Part shown: piece after piece, positions 10,794-21,913 of the stretch | Layout: every line of letters starts with the position of its first letter | How positions within the stretch are numbered: the first letter of the stretch is position 1 | Source of the DNA: Agrocybe praecox | Lineage: Eukaryota; Basidiomycota; Agaricomycetes; Agaricales; Agrocybaceae | Assembly: GCA_964017145.1 (NCBI GenBank) | Contig: OZ024842.1 | Location: forward strand, 2,108,001-2,172,000 | Direction: 5' to 3' | DNA: 64,000 nucleotides | Notes under the pieces: model-generated | The model's database searches: none | Seen by the model: only the letters and a program-made list of their open reading frames with translations | What the model was told of the DNA's origin: nothing | Made by a program: the position numbers and the translations under genes

Positions 10794-12020
10794 ATGACTG
10801 AATCGCTGCGTTTCCTTGGTTCATTGGAGGGCCACAAGGGATGGGTTACCGCCATTGCCACCTCTTCGGAGAACCCTGATATGATCTTGACTGCTTCGCG
10901 GGGTACGAACCAACTTTTCGTGGATTTTCGCCCATCTAATTATCAAAACTAGACAAGACTATCATTGTCTGGCAATTGACCCGTGACGAGGATTCTTACG
11001 GTTACCCAAAGCGCATTCTCCACGGACACAACCACTTCGTTTCCGATGTCGTTATCTCTTCCGACGGTCAATTCGCCCTTTCTTCTTCCTGGGATCATAC
11101 CCTCCGTCTCTGGGATCTTAACACCGGATTGACCACCCGTCGTTTCGTTGGACACACCTCCGATGTTCTCTCCGTCAGCTTCAGCGCTGATAACCGTCAA
11201 ATCGTTTCCGGCTCACGCGATCGCTCCATCAAGCTCTGGAACACCCTCGGAGAGTGCAAATACGATATCAAGGATGAAGGTCACACCGAGTGGGTGTCCT
11301 GTGTGAGATTCAGCCCCAACGTCCTCAACCCTGTCATCGTTTCTTGCGGTTGGGACAAGGTCGTAAAAGTGAGTAGAATTTACCTTGTATACGTTCACAT
11401 AACATTTGTTGCGTATGATGCAAGAAAAAAATATTTGCTACTTCAGAGAGCTTCAAACTCAATGAGACTACATTTTCCACCAAGATCTCTGACGTTCCTC
11501 CAATAAACGGATTCATTTGAAGTAAACTTGTGCTGACCTCTCGTCTCAAGGTTTGGGAACTCTCCAAATTCAAGTTGAAGACCAACCACTACGGGCACAC
11601 CGGTTACATCAACACCGTCTCCGTCTCCCCCGATGGTTCGCTTGCTGCTTCCGGTGGTAAGGACGGTATCACCATGCTCTGGGACTTGAACGAGGGCAAG
11701 CACCTCTACTCTCTCGAAGCCGGTGATATTGTCAATGCTCTCGTCTTCTCCCCCAACCGCTACTGGCTGTGCGCTGCTACTGCCAGCTGCGTCAAAATCT
11801 TCGATCTTGAGAGCAAGTGAGTATCTCTTTCAAGTTAGACGCAAGATCCGACCTAATGCATTATAGGTCCATTGTCGATGAGCTCAAGCCCGCTTACACT
11901 GATGTCAGCGAGGAGGCCAGGCAACCCGAGTGCGTCTCCATTGCCTGGTCGGCTGATGGACAGACTCTCTTCGCTGGATTCACCGACAACCAACTCCGCG
12001 TCTGGACCGTCACCTCATGA
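10794..12020 (+). CDS. CPC2: RACK1 / CPC2 ribosome-associated WD40 protein
   Basis: This is the seven-bladed WD40 scaffold on the 40S ribosomal head that links translation to kinase signalling and to general amino-acid control (yeast Asc1, S. pombe Cpc2). The product of about 314 residues covers the full family length: [125 protein letters not shown], and a last blade ending [17 protein letters not shown]. Coding exons are GC-rich with strong codon preference (GCC, CTC, ACC), as expected for a highly expressed ribosomal gene. Three introns: after SR near 10902, a long one at about 11369-11550 that carries a snoRNA, and one near 11818-11868. The start at 10794 matches the conserved N-terminus. 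Confidence 0.97.
11408..11498 (+). ncRNA. snR24: U24 (snR24) box C/D snoRNA in RACK1 intron
   Basis: The long intron between the RACK1 blades KVVK and VWEL holds a box C/D snoRNA. Seen: C box ATGATGC at 11415-11421; first guide segment ATATTTGCTACTT followed by a CAGA D'-like box near 11430-11446; C' box ATGAGA near 11462; second guide CACCAAGATCT, and D box CTGA at 11489-11492. Both guide segments and the C'/D' order match yeast U24 as I recall it, which directs 2'-O-methylation of large-subunit rRNA around C1437 and C1449/G1450. In Saccharomyces the same snoRNA sits in the ASC1 (RACK1) intron, so the host gene is conserved. The terminal stem outside boxes C and D is short and weak here. Exact mature ends are estimated. 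Confidence 0.93.
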
Positions 12021-12233
12021 AAATTTCCTTATGTATTCACGAGTTGGAGGGTTACGATACATGTTTTCTTCCTGTTGTACGCGTAATATAACGAAAAAAA
12101 TTGCTAAAAACATGATCCTCGTGTTTCGCTCTTTAAGATGTTGCATGCTTCCATGGGTCAGTCATCAAGATCGGCATTCGAAGTTTACAATCTAATTGTG
12201 TGGATCGCGCAGAAAACGGTTGAGATACCTACT

Positions 12234-13282
12234 CTACAATGTACTTGACTCTCGCAGGTTACGCAATCTTTCGTTGTAGTCCCATTTATCGAGGCCATTG
12301 AAGTCGATTTTCAACCCTTGATAAGTCATGTTGAACTGCAATTCACATATGTGAGAGGCACGCGCACGCCAACTATCTCCACTGTTCTTTAAAGTTAGAT
12401 AAACAAAAATATAAGGAATATAAGGGGATGCATACGTCGCAGTACCGTAGAAATCGCTTTCCTGGCTTACAACTCGGACACATTCATCCCGGTTCGAAGT
12501 AGAATCATATATCCATATATTTTTGCCGACATATATTTCTTGCCAGCCTCCCTGGTCAATCAGCGGATTTGGAGGAGATATTCTTTTTATACCGGCAGCT
12601 GGAGCAGGAGCAGGACGAATGTTCACATTATTAAACAAGCGCAGAGCGGCGATGTTCGAAATATTGGTCAGTTTGTGACTGTCGGTTTCGTCGGAGGGGT
12701 CGATAATTTTGACGACATCTGGAAGTTCATCAGAGGATTCGTCAGAACTTTCGTCGTTATCTTTTGCAGATTTTAATGATCCTTGAGGATTACTCGTCGA
12801 GGCATCCTGCCCTGAAGATGACGCGCCAGTATCTCCGCCAGAGAGATCAGATAAAAGCTCTTTTTGAGCTGCTTGCACCTTTTGGCGAAACGCGTTCCAT
12901 GCTTCGTCATTCGTGAAATCTGTGCGGACTACGAGACCGATTTCTTCGTCCTCTATGAGCGCATCTACTGGATCGGGGTCCGTTTCAAACTTTTGGGCCG
13001 CAAGTAAATAAACGGAGAAAATTTGGACATCCAGAATTAACTCACGGATGCCTGAACCGCAGGATTCACTTCTGGAGCAACATCTTCTACCGCTGTATGG
13101 TTTGCTAATGCAGGCCACGACTCGTATAAAACACGTAGACACCATCTCCTGCGACCCTCTGTTGGATACTGGACCTTGACAGCTTCGTACCGACGCTACA
13201 TGGAACGTCAAGGGATGGCCTGGAAGTTTTATCAAGGGTGGTAGCGAACCGCGAAAGCCTCTTTTAAAAGTGGGTGGGTCAT
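12234..13282 (-). CDS. DUF6924-like protein of unknown function
   Basis: I infer at least four exons. Exon 1 starts at 13282 (MTHPLLKEAFA), joined to RRYEAVKVQYPTEGRRRW..., then VLYESWPALANHTAVEDV, then the block FETDPDPVDALIEDEEIGLVVRTDFTNDEAWNAF. The LVVRTDFTNDEAW stretch resembles the opening of DUF6924 domains. A Ser/Asp/Glu-rich insert (DESSDESSDELPD) follows, then VVKIIDPSDE and a C-terminal part with WQEIYVGKNIWIYDSTSN and HICELQFNMTYQGLKIDFNGL. A short intron near 12388-12436 breaks the last part. The acidic insert splits the domain, which is why the match is only partial. No signal peptide or membrane span. It is convergent with RACK1 and divergent from the FHS transporter. Function unknown; the family name itself is a moderate guess. 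Confidence 0.6.
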
Positions 13283-13698
13283 AGTATTTCTATACGGATT
13301 TATGGTGAATATTAAACTGAATGTAACTGTGCAGGACGCTGACTTCTTGTTGTATGACTGGCGGTCAACAGATGATGAAAGAAGTAAAGAGGAGGCGGGC
13401 CGGATGATCTCATGGGGTCCTGCTTGACTTGTAAATACACGAGCAAGCATCAGCTGAACTCTGAAGCAGCGTGTCGCTCTCCAATGACCGTCTCTCCGTT
13501 CTCCATTCAAATCCCTTTCTGCTCATTCCCACCTAAAAACAGATTGCTTCTCCAACCCCAGGCTCCGATAAACTCCAGGCGAGATCGGCAGAATGCATTC
13601 AAATACGCGACTTATGGCGTTTGTGTGGATTGTTTCCCAGTTCTTTGCCAGCATAAAACACTGACTGCTCAGCTCTTTCGACGACTTGAGCGATTACC
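13283..13698. other. divergent promoter region
   Basis: 416 bp between the DUF6924-like gene and the FHS transporter. I see no supported gene. Presumed to hold both promoters. Confidence 0.4.
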
Positions 13699-15847
13699 AT
13701 GCAACCAGCACTCCCAGCTTATGGTCCTACAACTGCTGCGGCTGTCCCCCTCACAGGTAAGATTTGAAAACAATAACTCTTCAGGTTCGAACCAATAACT
13801 TTTTTTCAGGCTCTCAACTGACGCGAGGGAAATGGGCCTTTGCTTTTGCACTGGTCTCTTCTCTGTTCTTTACATGTACGTGGGCTTTAGCTTTGGCCAT
13901 CTAAGGTGTAACTTATCACTTATTAGGGGGTTTTGCATACGGGGTAACTTCGACTCCAACCTGCCTTGTTGACGGTCACTAATGTTCATAAAGCTCCTGG
14001 ACGTGTTAAATGCCCATTTCCAACAAGTGTTCCACATCAGCAAAACACAGAGTACACTCCTCCAACTAGCCTACTTTGGAGCATACATTGTCTTTTCCCC
14101 CGTTGCGGGTGTCTTTGTAAGTCTGCCTTCCTACAGGAGGAATGTACAGATTTAACCTAGTTTAACAGATGAGGAAACGGGGTTACAAGGTCTTGCAAGT
14201 TGATTTTTAAAACACTTAATTTTCTCACAATTGTGCGACAGGCTGGTATCCATCTAGGCCTCACACTCTACAGTTTAGGCGAGAAGCCCCTTTGTCTCCT
14301 TCTGGCTACATGCATCGTATTAATTGGCAACCTTTCTTTAGGCGCAGTATTTTTCTGGCCATCTGCTAAATTTGCTAAGTATGGTGGATTCGTTGGCTGC
14401 ACTTTTGTCATAGGCAAGTCCCATTGACATTGTCCATTCTATTTTTGTTCTAACCTTGTATTTCTTAATAGGCTGTGGGCTCGCTACTTTGGAGGTTGCT
14501 GCCAATTCGTATATTGCGGTTTTAGGAACACCCAAATATGCTGCCGCACGATTGAACTTCAGTCAAGGCTTCCAAGGAGTAGCCTCTTTTGCCGGCCCTT
14601 TAATAGCATCCCGATGGTTTTTCTTAGGAGCAAACGCCACTAAACTTGATACCGTGCAATGGTATGTTTTCTTGAAGGATTTGAGCCTACTACGATTCCT
14701 CACCGATCGGAACTTAGGGTTTACCTCGCCGTAGCAGGGCTCGGAGTTGTCCTAAACATCCTATTCTAGTACGTTCATTGTCGTAAAATATGTTACAATT
14801 TTTGATTGACCTACGTGGATACCCCAGCTTTTGCAACTTACCTGAAATAGAAGAAGAGGCCGTATTGATCCAACTTGCCCCAGGAGAAACTGAGGCTGCG
14901 GTGGAGCCTTTCATCCGACAGTACCGATGCATATTTGGATTCGTGGCACAAACAGCATATGTGTACGTAGTCGCTTCCTCTTCCACAAAAATTATCAACT
15001 GAAGTGTCGCGGCGTTGGTTATATGCAGTGGTGCGCAGGTCGGTGTGGCTTCGTTAGCCGTCAACTTCATGATTGAACAAGGAGTCGGGCTGAGCTCTTC
15101 AAGAGCCAGTCAACTCTTTTCATTCTGCCAAATGACTTTTACTTTCGGAAGATTTGTTGGTGTCGTTATTCTTAACTTTATCGACCCAGCGTTGCTGTTG
15201 AGTATATACTCGGTAGCCTGCTGTGCCTTTTCCTTGGCCATTTCTTTCGCGACTGGAAATGCTGGAATTGGCTGTCTCTTTGGTCTTTTCTTCTTTGAAT
15301 CCATCTGTTATCCTGTAAGTGTTCAACGCCTATCAACCGATATGAATCATTGACCATGCATAGTGTATCTTCACTCTTGGCACCAAAAACTTGGGCGTCC
15401 ATACAAAACAAGGGTCCGGTCTTATAGTCATGGTTTGTCTCCAATTTCTAGCCTCAAGGTAACTTGAGCACTAATTATCCCTTGAACTAGGGCGTCGGTG
15501 GAGGCGCTTGGTACCCTCCCGCTCAAGCATCTATTGCAGATAGAATATCAACGCGCAGATCTTATCTCGTGCCGTTTTCAGGATACGTTGCTATGACCAT
15601 TTATGCTGTGTAAGTGCCAGTTGAACATGGCCGAACAATTCATATCCATACTTATCATGCACCCTATAGTGGAATGGTTATCGACCAGGCCATGAAAAAT
15701 GGATTCCGCGTCAGGGTCGTCGACGAGCAAAATCATATAGCCAAAGCCGAGTCACTAGAGGCGAGTGACCGTTCTAGTAACAAGGAAGAGAAGGACACGG
15801 ACGAGAAAAGAAGCAGGGATGAACTAATTGAAGAAGTGAAGAATTGA
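13699..15847 (+). CDS. MFS transporter, FHS family (L-fucose/glucose-galactose permease type)
   Basis: A twelve-span proton symporter of the major facilitator superfamily, FHS group, probably for hexoses or L-fucose. It begins MQPALPAYGPTTAAAVPLTG, then LTRGKWAFAFALVSSLFFTWGFAYGLLDVLNSHFQ split across two introns (the W-G-F-x-x-G-L-x-D-x-L-N pattern is the FHS hallmark in TM1), then QSTLLQLAYFGAYI, MRKRGYKAGIHLGLTLYSLG, FVIGCGLATLEVAANSYIAVLG, RLNFSQGFQGVASFAGPLIA. The second half has YVVAALVICSGAQVGVASLAVNF, FFFESICYPCIFTLGTKNLG and GGGAWYPPAQASIAD. The tail is acidic and lysine-rich. About ten small introns; product about 500 residues. The conserved N of the TM4 ANSYI block is present. Substrate not determinable by eye. 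Confidence 0.88.
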
Positions 15848-15943
15848 ACATCCTCGCGCATCACACATCCGAATTTCACGAGCATAGAAGTTGCCCCTGG
15901 AATATATAATGCTATAATTGAAGATTGTCTAGTATACTGCATC

Positions 15944-16629
15944 TTAAACTGCAGACGTCCGCGAACCGGCAACCCGGTCAACAACCTAGTAGTAGAAATG
16001 TGAGCAAGGACACAAGCTAGGAGACACGCGGCAGGAAGAACTGACTGTAGATATATATGGCATCGACAAGAAAGTCCCAATGAAAGGTAATTGTCGCAGG
16101 AAGGTGATGACCACGGGGAAGAAGTCGCTGTAAATGCGCGTACGCATGTTTTTAGCATTTCTTCCATGACACGCAGCTTCCTACGTGTAAGTGTGAAGAG
16201 AAAGAACACGTACCCAAAGAGGTTCAAAAATCCAAAAGTCTCAATAACCATTCCGATGAATGGACGCTTGAAGAACACGAGTAGGATTCCACCAACGAAG
16301 CAGAGTGTGCCCCGTAGCTTCTGTTTGCGCGCAAAGAAATAAAAGGTCTTCTGAGGTCCAATGATCAACGTGAGCCCGGATACGAAGAGGATCTGTGAGC
16401 GTTGCAAAGTTAGGGTTAAGCGAGGTCCTTGAGGGAATGAAGTGGAAGGATATGTACATTGCCAAGAGCCAGTAGTGCAGCATCGAAGAAAAGCATAACA
16501 CCCAGGAACATGAAGAGTGCGCCGAACGTGGTGAGAGCGACCCCGATTTCTGCAGAGACAGAAAGAGCATTGTTAAAAGGGTTGAAGTCATTCTGCGTAG
16601 ATCTCACTTTGAGCGTCCGAAAGCCACAT
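15944..16629 (-). CDS. GOT1: Golgi transport protein GOT1
   Basis: A small four-span membrane protein of early Golgi and ER-derived vesicles that assists ER-to-Golgi fusion. The spliced protein is about 140 residues, the family length: MWLSDAQKIGVALTTFG, FMFLGVMLFFDAALLALGN, ILFVSGLTLIIGPQKTFYFF, ARKQKLRGTLCFVGGILLV, FFKRPFIGMVIETFGFLNLFG, DFFPVVITFLRQLPFIGTFL, then VVDRVAGSRTSAV and stop. Five exons; the last exon (about 15944-15983) is too short to be found as an open frame but restores the usual VVDRLAG-like end. The start at 16629 is followed immediately by a phase-1 intron at codon 8. It is convergent with the FHS transporter. Confidence 0.93.
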
Positions 16630-17052
16630 TTTGGATGAAGAGAGGTGATGAAGAGAAAGGGTATTAAAAAGAAAAGGATATGGCGCAAGACAGGGATTCA
16701 CTGCGGGTTGAGGTTCATATGTATGTATTGACGAGTGACAACATGTACAAATCACGCGGCGTCGGAACGGTCTTGCCGCGGTCGAAAATCGTTATTAGGA
16801 CTGGTCACTGTATAGCATTACAAGTACAACCTCTTCATCATCGAAATATTCTATGAATACTACCATGTCAGAGCTATTGTGGAGAGGAAGAAAAAAATAA
16901 GCAAGAGGCAAGAGAGATGAAAAGGGTATGAAATGAGAGGCCTTGAGAGAAGCTTGAGGGGACATATACTACATAGTTCAACCAAGCGTATACAATCAAA
17001 AAAGGTGCAACATCAAATAGGGTTAGAAAAGGAGGGACATAATCAAAATATT
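16630..17052. other. intergenic, GOT1 promoter side
   Basis: 423 bp between two minus-strand genes. No gene seen. It must hold the GOT1 promoter and the 3' UTR of the next gene. Confidence 0.4.
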
Positions 17053-18612
17053 CTAGCGCGCATTCTTAGCACGGATGACGCGATCGAACGACTCCTTGAT
17101 CGGGGCACGTCTCGAGAGAATGGTCAAGTGGTTCTGTAGATATGGAGTAGGAAGAAGTGGATGTATGAGCTCAGGATTGGCATGAGGGTTTACCGGCGGG
17201 AAGAAAGCAATGGACTGAGGGGAAGAGGGACGCGTCACGTTCGGGATGTTGGACAAGGAAGACAGAGCAGCGGAGGAAGAGGAAGCAGACATAGTTGAGA
17301 AGGTACGAGTTCGGTCGAGTGCCCATGGGGATTCTCTGATGATGGTAGAATGGACTGGGATGGTGTTAACAGACCTCGCAGAAGAGAAAGACGAACGCCG
17401 ATCAGAGGGGAAGGGGAGTTGGGAGTGATGAGTCGATGCAGGTGATCCAGAAGAGGTCCTGACGCTGGTGGGAGACGACGACAAGAAATTTCGTCCATCA
17501 TGGATACTGATACTGCTGGGCGGGGAAGTGGAGATCTGTGGAAGAGCAGCAGTGGGTACGACAGTCAGTGGAGCAAGGGGGACCGGTTTAGAGACTGCTC
17601 CGTAAGATTGTCCACGAATGAGTGGGTGCGGACGCAGTTCTGCTCTGCTCTGATTCGAGTGCATTGAGGGTGGACGTGAAAGATGTTTCGGACGTGGACT
17701 ATGTCGAGATTGGGAGGCTTCGCTGCATTGTTCTTGTCTATCTGACCCATCATCGCGTGGTTGTTGTTTGGACTGTGGCGGCGGCATTGAGAGATGATTT
17801 CCTTGCCGTTGCTGTTGGTCGGGGTGTTGCTGCCGATAATTCTGCTCCTCGTGCTGCTGCTGCTGCTGCTGTTGTCTGACGGGAGGAGTTGCGGGTCTCG
17901 AATGATTACGTTCTGATCTGGTCATAGTTTCAAAATCGGACGGTCGCACAGTCGGCACGCGGGGAAGTATGGATTCGGTCCTCGGGAGCTCTTGTTGTTG
18001 TCGAGGAGGAGGAGGAGAAGGGGGACGTCGAGTTAGGTGAGCAAGATTGAGATTGAGCAAAGCCGGGTTGAGAGCATCAGTCGTGTCAGAATCAGAACCA
18101 ATGTGATTAGGGGTTGCGGCGCCACTCTCGCTGGAAACCCATGCGTCGTCGTCGTCTTCCTCCTGGTTCGCATTATTAATCGAGAAGCCTTTGGCGTTGC
18201 CATTGACGGCCTTTGGAGCTGGTTGTTGTTGTTGTTGCTGCTGCTGCTGTGGTTGATGTTGTTGCAACGGAGCTAAACGTTTAGCTATCTGTTCCCTCGA
18301 TTGCACACGCTGGCTGCTATTGTTACGCGCAAATGGTGGTTTAGTTGGATGGGCCTGATGATAAAGAGAAAACAAGGATCGCAGGGATAATATCAATGTC
18401 AGTATACGGTATTGAACTTTATCGATAGATAAAGGATTTTTGAATTTACTGACTTCATGAGGATAAGCACCCTTCTTGAGTTTATCGATGTTTTTAACTT
18501 GCTGAGACTCTTTCTGGGTGAACTGCAGATTGGCGCCCAGTTTGGTGGCAGAAGAAGAGCGCGAGTGAGGTCGCAGCTGACCGGTACCCGCACCCCTTGT
18601 TGCTTTGGGCAT
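17053..18612 (-). CDS. polyQ/Ser-Pro-rich protein of unknown function
   Basis: About 480 residues after removal of one intron (about 18358-18455), whose donor follows KKGAYPHE and whose acceptor precedes AHPTKPPF. The N-terminus MPKATRGAGTGQLRP is basic and reads ANLQFTQKESQQVKNIDKLKKGAYP. A conserved-looking acidic motif DDDDAWVSSESGAATP follows, and the C-terminus ends in LLPTPYLQNHLTILSRRAPIKESFDRVIRAKNAR. Between them lies disordered sequence with glutamine runs (near 18222-18254 and 17850-17878) coded by mixed CAG/CAA, and Ser/Pro-rich blocks. The combination of an acidic W-V-S-S-E-S motif and the terminal RAPIKESFDR block recalls fungal regulatory proteins with AreA-like domains (Mks1-type), but I cannot confirm this. 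Start: ATG at 18612, the first in frame; an upstream TTG-start reading is ignored. Probably nuclear or cytosolic. Confidence 0.75.
   Translation of the reverse strand: MPKATRGAGTGQLRPHSRSSSATKLGANLQFTQKESQQVKNIDKLKKGAYPHEVSKFKNPLSIDKVQYRILTLILSLRSLFSLYHQAHPTKPPFARNNSSQRVQSREQIAKRLAPLQQHQPQQQQQQQQQPAPKAVNGNAKGFSINNANQEEDDDDAWVSSESGAATPNHIGSDSDTTDALNPALLNLNLAHLTRRPPSPPPPRQQQELPRTESILPRVPTVRPSDFETMTRSERNHSRPATPPVRQQQQQQQHEEQNYRQQHPDQQQRQGNHLSMPPPQSKQQPRDDGSDRQEQCSEASQSRHSPRPKHLSRPPSMHSNQSRAELRPHPLIRGQSYGAVSKPVPLAPLTVVPTAALPQISTSPPSSISIHDGRNFLSSSPTSVRTSSGSPASTHHSQLPFPSDRRSSFSSARSVNTIPVHSTIIRESPWALDRTRTFSTMSASSSSAALSSLSNIPNVTRPSSPQSIAFFPPVNPHANPELIHPLLPTPYLQNHLTILSRRAPIKESFDRVIRAKNAR
17850..17878. 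repeat. CTG/CAG microsatellite in coding sequence
   Basis: A run of CTG triplets reading as polyglutamine on the minus strand. A second, longer GTT/CTG run lies at about 18222-18254 in the same gene. Both are likely length-variable among strains. Confidence 0.85.
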
Positions 18613-20343
18613 CGAAATAGGAATATGTGGTCTTGTGCACAGCAAGGAACGTAAATACGTAGAGAAAGACCCGCTTCGATAAACCCCCTAGCACAATAGC
18701 TTGTCGGACAGTGGTTACACAAAGGCAATTCCAGTGCACAACGTTGAACGTTGAAGTGTGCGCAATTTGTGTGGTTCTGTTGCGACCCACCGACTCAGTC
18801 CGTCGGCCGCCGGCCCGACTTTCCCTTTGACGCAGCAAGCCACAGCCCACACAAACAATTAACGTACGGTGAGTTTTCCATTCTTAAGAAATATCTCGTT
18901 ACAGACTGCTCTGGAAAATTTCCAAGTCGTAGCACAGGGTCTAACGGAACCCACCGACAGTCGTGACCCCTGTATCTGTGTCATCCCGAACATCGTTGAG
19001 GCTGGAGTCCAGAGGCCGCGATGATGTCAGAGCACATGCTACCTGTCTCTTCCCGAAGGATAGTGGACTTCCGAACTACACCGCCTTTTAAATCTATGTT
19101 CCGCGACCGCAGACACGACGGGAGTTGCGAGCAATAAAGATATTCCCCCACAATACTTTCGGTGCCGATCTCCAGAATGTACATTGTACATACTACATGT
19201 GGTCAGGGCCATGGTTTTTATTTTCAGTCGTCTCTGCCCCCGACGTATGTAATGTTACGAGGTGCGTATCATGTACCCCTATATATAAGCCTATATACAT
19301 ACATACATACATATCTGCTTTTACACAGCAAAGGTAAAAAGTTGGCCCCTGTGATACATGAATATACAAAGCACTTAGCAGTAGTAAGTCACAGGTGCAT
19401 GAGAACCCTCTCGTCATGAAACGTTGCTATAGATCTGAGCACTGAGCACCTAATATGTACTTCGTACTACGTGTTGTGGTAAATTACGGATAGTTTGTAT
19501 GGATAAGGATAAGTAATCTCTATCGAGTCGGTATCTCGCTATCCAGGAACGTCGTCATGCAGAGTCGGGTTTGAGCTTGAGCTTCGTACCTTGCGCCCAG
19601 TCCCTTACTTAAAAGTTCCATACATATTTTTTCTTTGATACAAAACGCGAAAGATGCGCGTGATGATGATGGAGGTGATATCTATTTTAATTTTCCGCTA
19701 CTATGTGCATATACATAGATACATAGATAGAGATAATAGAGATAGAGCTTATCTTTGGTGTAGAAATAAACACACAACAGATGGAATGAACAGAAAAAAA
19801 AAAGATGCTAGATGGAAAATAGTTAGCCTGAGTTCAAATGTCTATGTTTGTTTTCCCGTCAATCCGACGATAAGTTTAAGTAACGTTTTCCAGCGATGAT
19901 CATGGGAGTGGACGCGGCGGAACCGGAGATGTCAAGAGACGTGCTTGTTGTCCGTTATGTTGGCACTAGTACTGGTGGTGGTGGTGGGCCTAAATTTGTT
20001 GTTGTCGTCAAAGAAGCTCAGAAGCTTCTTACTTACTGCTAGTAGCCTAGTACCAGTAGAGGTGGAGTTTGGAGTATCCAAGTATACCAAGAATTGTCTT
20101 GTCAGCAGGGAATATATCTTCTTTTCACGAGCTATCGCGGTACTTGTTCGTTCAATATGGGGGTGTGTGGACTGATTTTGCCAAGTATGCGAGCTAGCAT
20201 GAGGGACAACGCCATTTGCCGAACAGGGTCACATAGAGTGTCACAGAAAAAGTTGGTGGGCATAGCGGGCCGTTGCCATTAACTCGACCGACGACGACTA
20301 GCTAGGCCTTTTTGCTCTTTGTTCTTTACTTCCTTGACGCAAA
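18613..20343. other. 1.7 kb gene-free gap
   Basis: I see no convincing gene. The gap holds the promoters of the polyQ gene and of UTP6. It contains a GC-rich hairpin-prone stretch near 18789-18815, a CATA tetranucleotide run near 19299-19314, a GATA-type run near 19712-19750 and a GTG-rich stretch near 19973-19990. A non-coding RNA or an unrecognised small gene could be present; the spacing is unusually large for this gene-dense window. Confidence 0.4.
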
Positions 20344-21688
20344 ATGGAGAGGGTACATTTTCAACAGGAGCAGATGCTCGATGAGCTGAAGGACTTGGTG
20401 GAGAAGAACCTTTTCACAGAGGTTAGTTCGCAGGGAAGGACGCATGTGGGTTGTGATTTATTTACCGATCAAAACCCTGCAGGCAGAGACGAAAATGATT
20501 ATGAAGAAAAGAACAACGTTTGAAAGGAGTCTTGTTCGACGGGTAGCTAAAAAGGAAGACTATTTACGGTATGCCGCGTATGAGATGGGACTGGAACAAT
20601 TGAGACGGAAACGCGTTGCACGAATGGGTAAGCGTGGATTTTTTCTTCTCCTCTTTTGTTGTGACACGCCGTAATAGACATCAAGACGGGAGCAGCTACG
20701 ATCTCAGATTATGCGCTTGTGCAAAGGCAATTCCAAATTTTTGAGCGCGCGGTGAACAAGTTCAAGTCAGATGTTGGGTTGTGGGTGCAATATATTGAAG
20801 TTGCAAAGAAGGAGGGAGCTCGGGCATTGGTTGGCAGGATTACAGCAAGGTGCAGTGTGGTGGTTTCAAGATGACGGGATATATGGAAATAATTAACTCC
20901 GGCTCAGAGCGCTTCAGTTGCACCCCAACAAGCCGGGATTATTTATTCTTGCAGCATCGCATGAGCTGGATGAACAATCGCCGTCTGCGGCACGGGTGCT
21001 GCTGCAACGAGGGATCAGACTGAACCCTGAGAGTATGGAGATGTGGAAAGAGTATGTGAAGATGGAGCTAGGGTTTATTGAAAACCTACGACGACGATGG
21101 GATGTGCTGGGAATTAAAGCTGACAGTGATCCGAGTTCAGGAAAAGAGGAAGATGAAGCTCGAGGTGTGGTGATGGAAGGTGGGATCGTGTTGTCTGTAA
21201 TTAGCAGTGCAGGTCGAGGTATGTTTATTCCTGGAATTAAAGTGACAGGAGGAGACTAAGGAAGTGTAGCGATCCCACGGCTGGAGATGTTTGAATGCAT
21301 CAAGGAAGTGATATGTAATTATCCATCTCCGGAGAGCTTGCGAAGGAAGCTTCTGGATCATTTGTATGGGGAGGTTGAACGCACGCTGCCAAGGGACGGG
21401 CGGGCGGTGGTATTTGGAGCGAGCCGCATGTTGACTGGCGATATGGCAGGGAGGGCGCTCGTGGAAGCCCTCAGGGTCGCGAATGAGAGTATTCTGGCGA
21501 GCATGAAAGTAAACAAGGAGATCGTCGATGCACACAGCGAATTTGTGGACAATTGGTGTAAAAAGGACATTGATCCAGCATTGGTGGGTGTTTTATTAAT
21601 TATTTAAATATTTAATACTAACAAAGAACAGAAAGAGTATCTTGTGCAGAGTGGCAAGGGTGGGAAAGTGGTTGCACATGTTGTTTGA
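20344..21688 (+). CDS. UTP6: U3 snoRNP-associated protein Utp6
   Basis: A component of the small-subunit processome that is needed for 18S rRNA maturation in the nucleolus. The N-terminus MERVHFQQEQMLDELKDLVEKNLFTEAETKMIMKKRTTFE is the typical Utp6 opening, and the body is built of HAT (half-a-TPR) helices: YLRYAAYEMGLEQLRRKR, QFQIFERAVNKFKSDVGLWVQYIEVAKKE, RALQLHPNKPGLFILAASHELD, AARVLLQRGIRLNPESMEMWKEYVKMEL. Six exons. The penultimate junction (donor near 21217, acceptor near 21269) joins SSAGRAIPRLEMFECIK. The last exon (about 21632-21688) is short: KEYLVQSGKGGKVVAHVV. Product about 370 residues, a little shorter than yeast Utp6. The stop is 225 bp before the start of the next gene on the same strand. 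Confidence 0.93.
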
Positions 21689-21913
21689 CTGGATTAGGAT
21701 AGTGTACTGCGGACAGTTGTATGTAGAGCACATGGTCCAATTTAGTCTCCTTCTTTCTTTCCACCCTCCATCATCCCATCCTCCTCCCCAAGAGCTGCTC
21801 ATTCTGCTTCAGCGTCTGTATGTATCTCGGCCTAAACCAGCTCAGACTCTAAGCCGGTCTCGTCTGAACCGTCTTTTTGCCGCCAACGAGAGAGCTCAGC
21901 GTCGTTCTGCTTC

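Noticed and set aside
13780..13800. tRNA B-box-like GGTTCGAACC followed by a T run
   Set aside because: It is within an intron of the FHS transporter, and no A box or cloverleaf can be formed upstream.
17053..18612. Plus-strand frames across the polyQ gene
   Set aside because: They are antisense shadows of the minus-strand coding sequence, with valine/leucine runs caused by the CAG repeats.
19012..19040. Box C-like CGATGATGT in the 18.6-20.3 kb gap
   Set aside because: No D box CTGA at snoRNA distance and no flanking stem.
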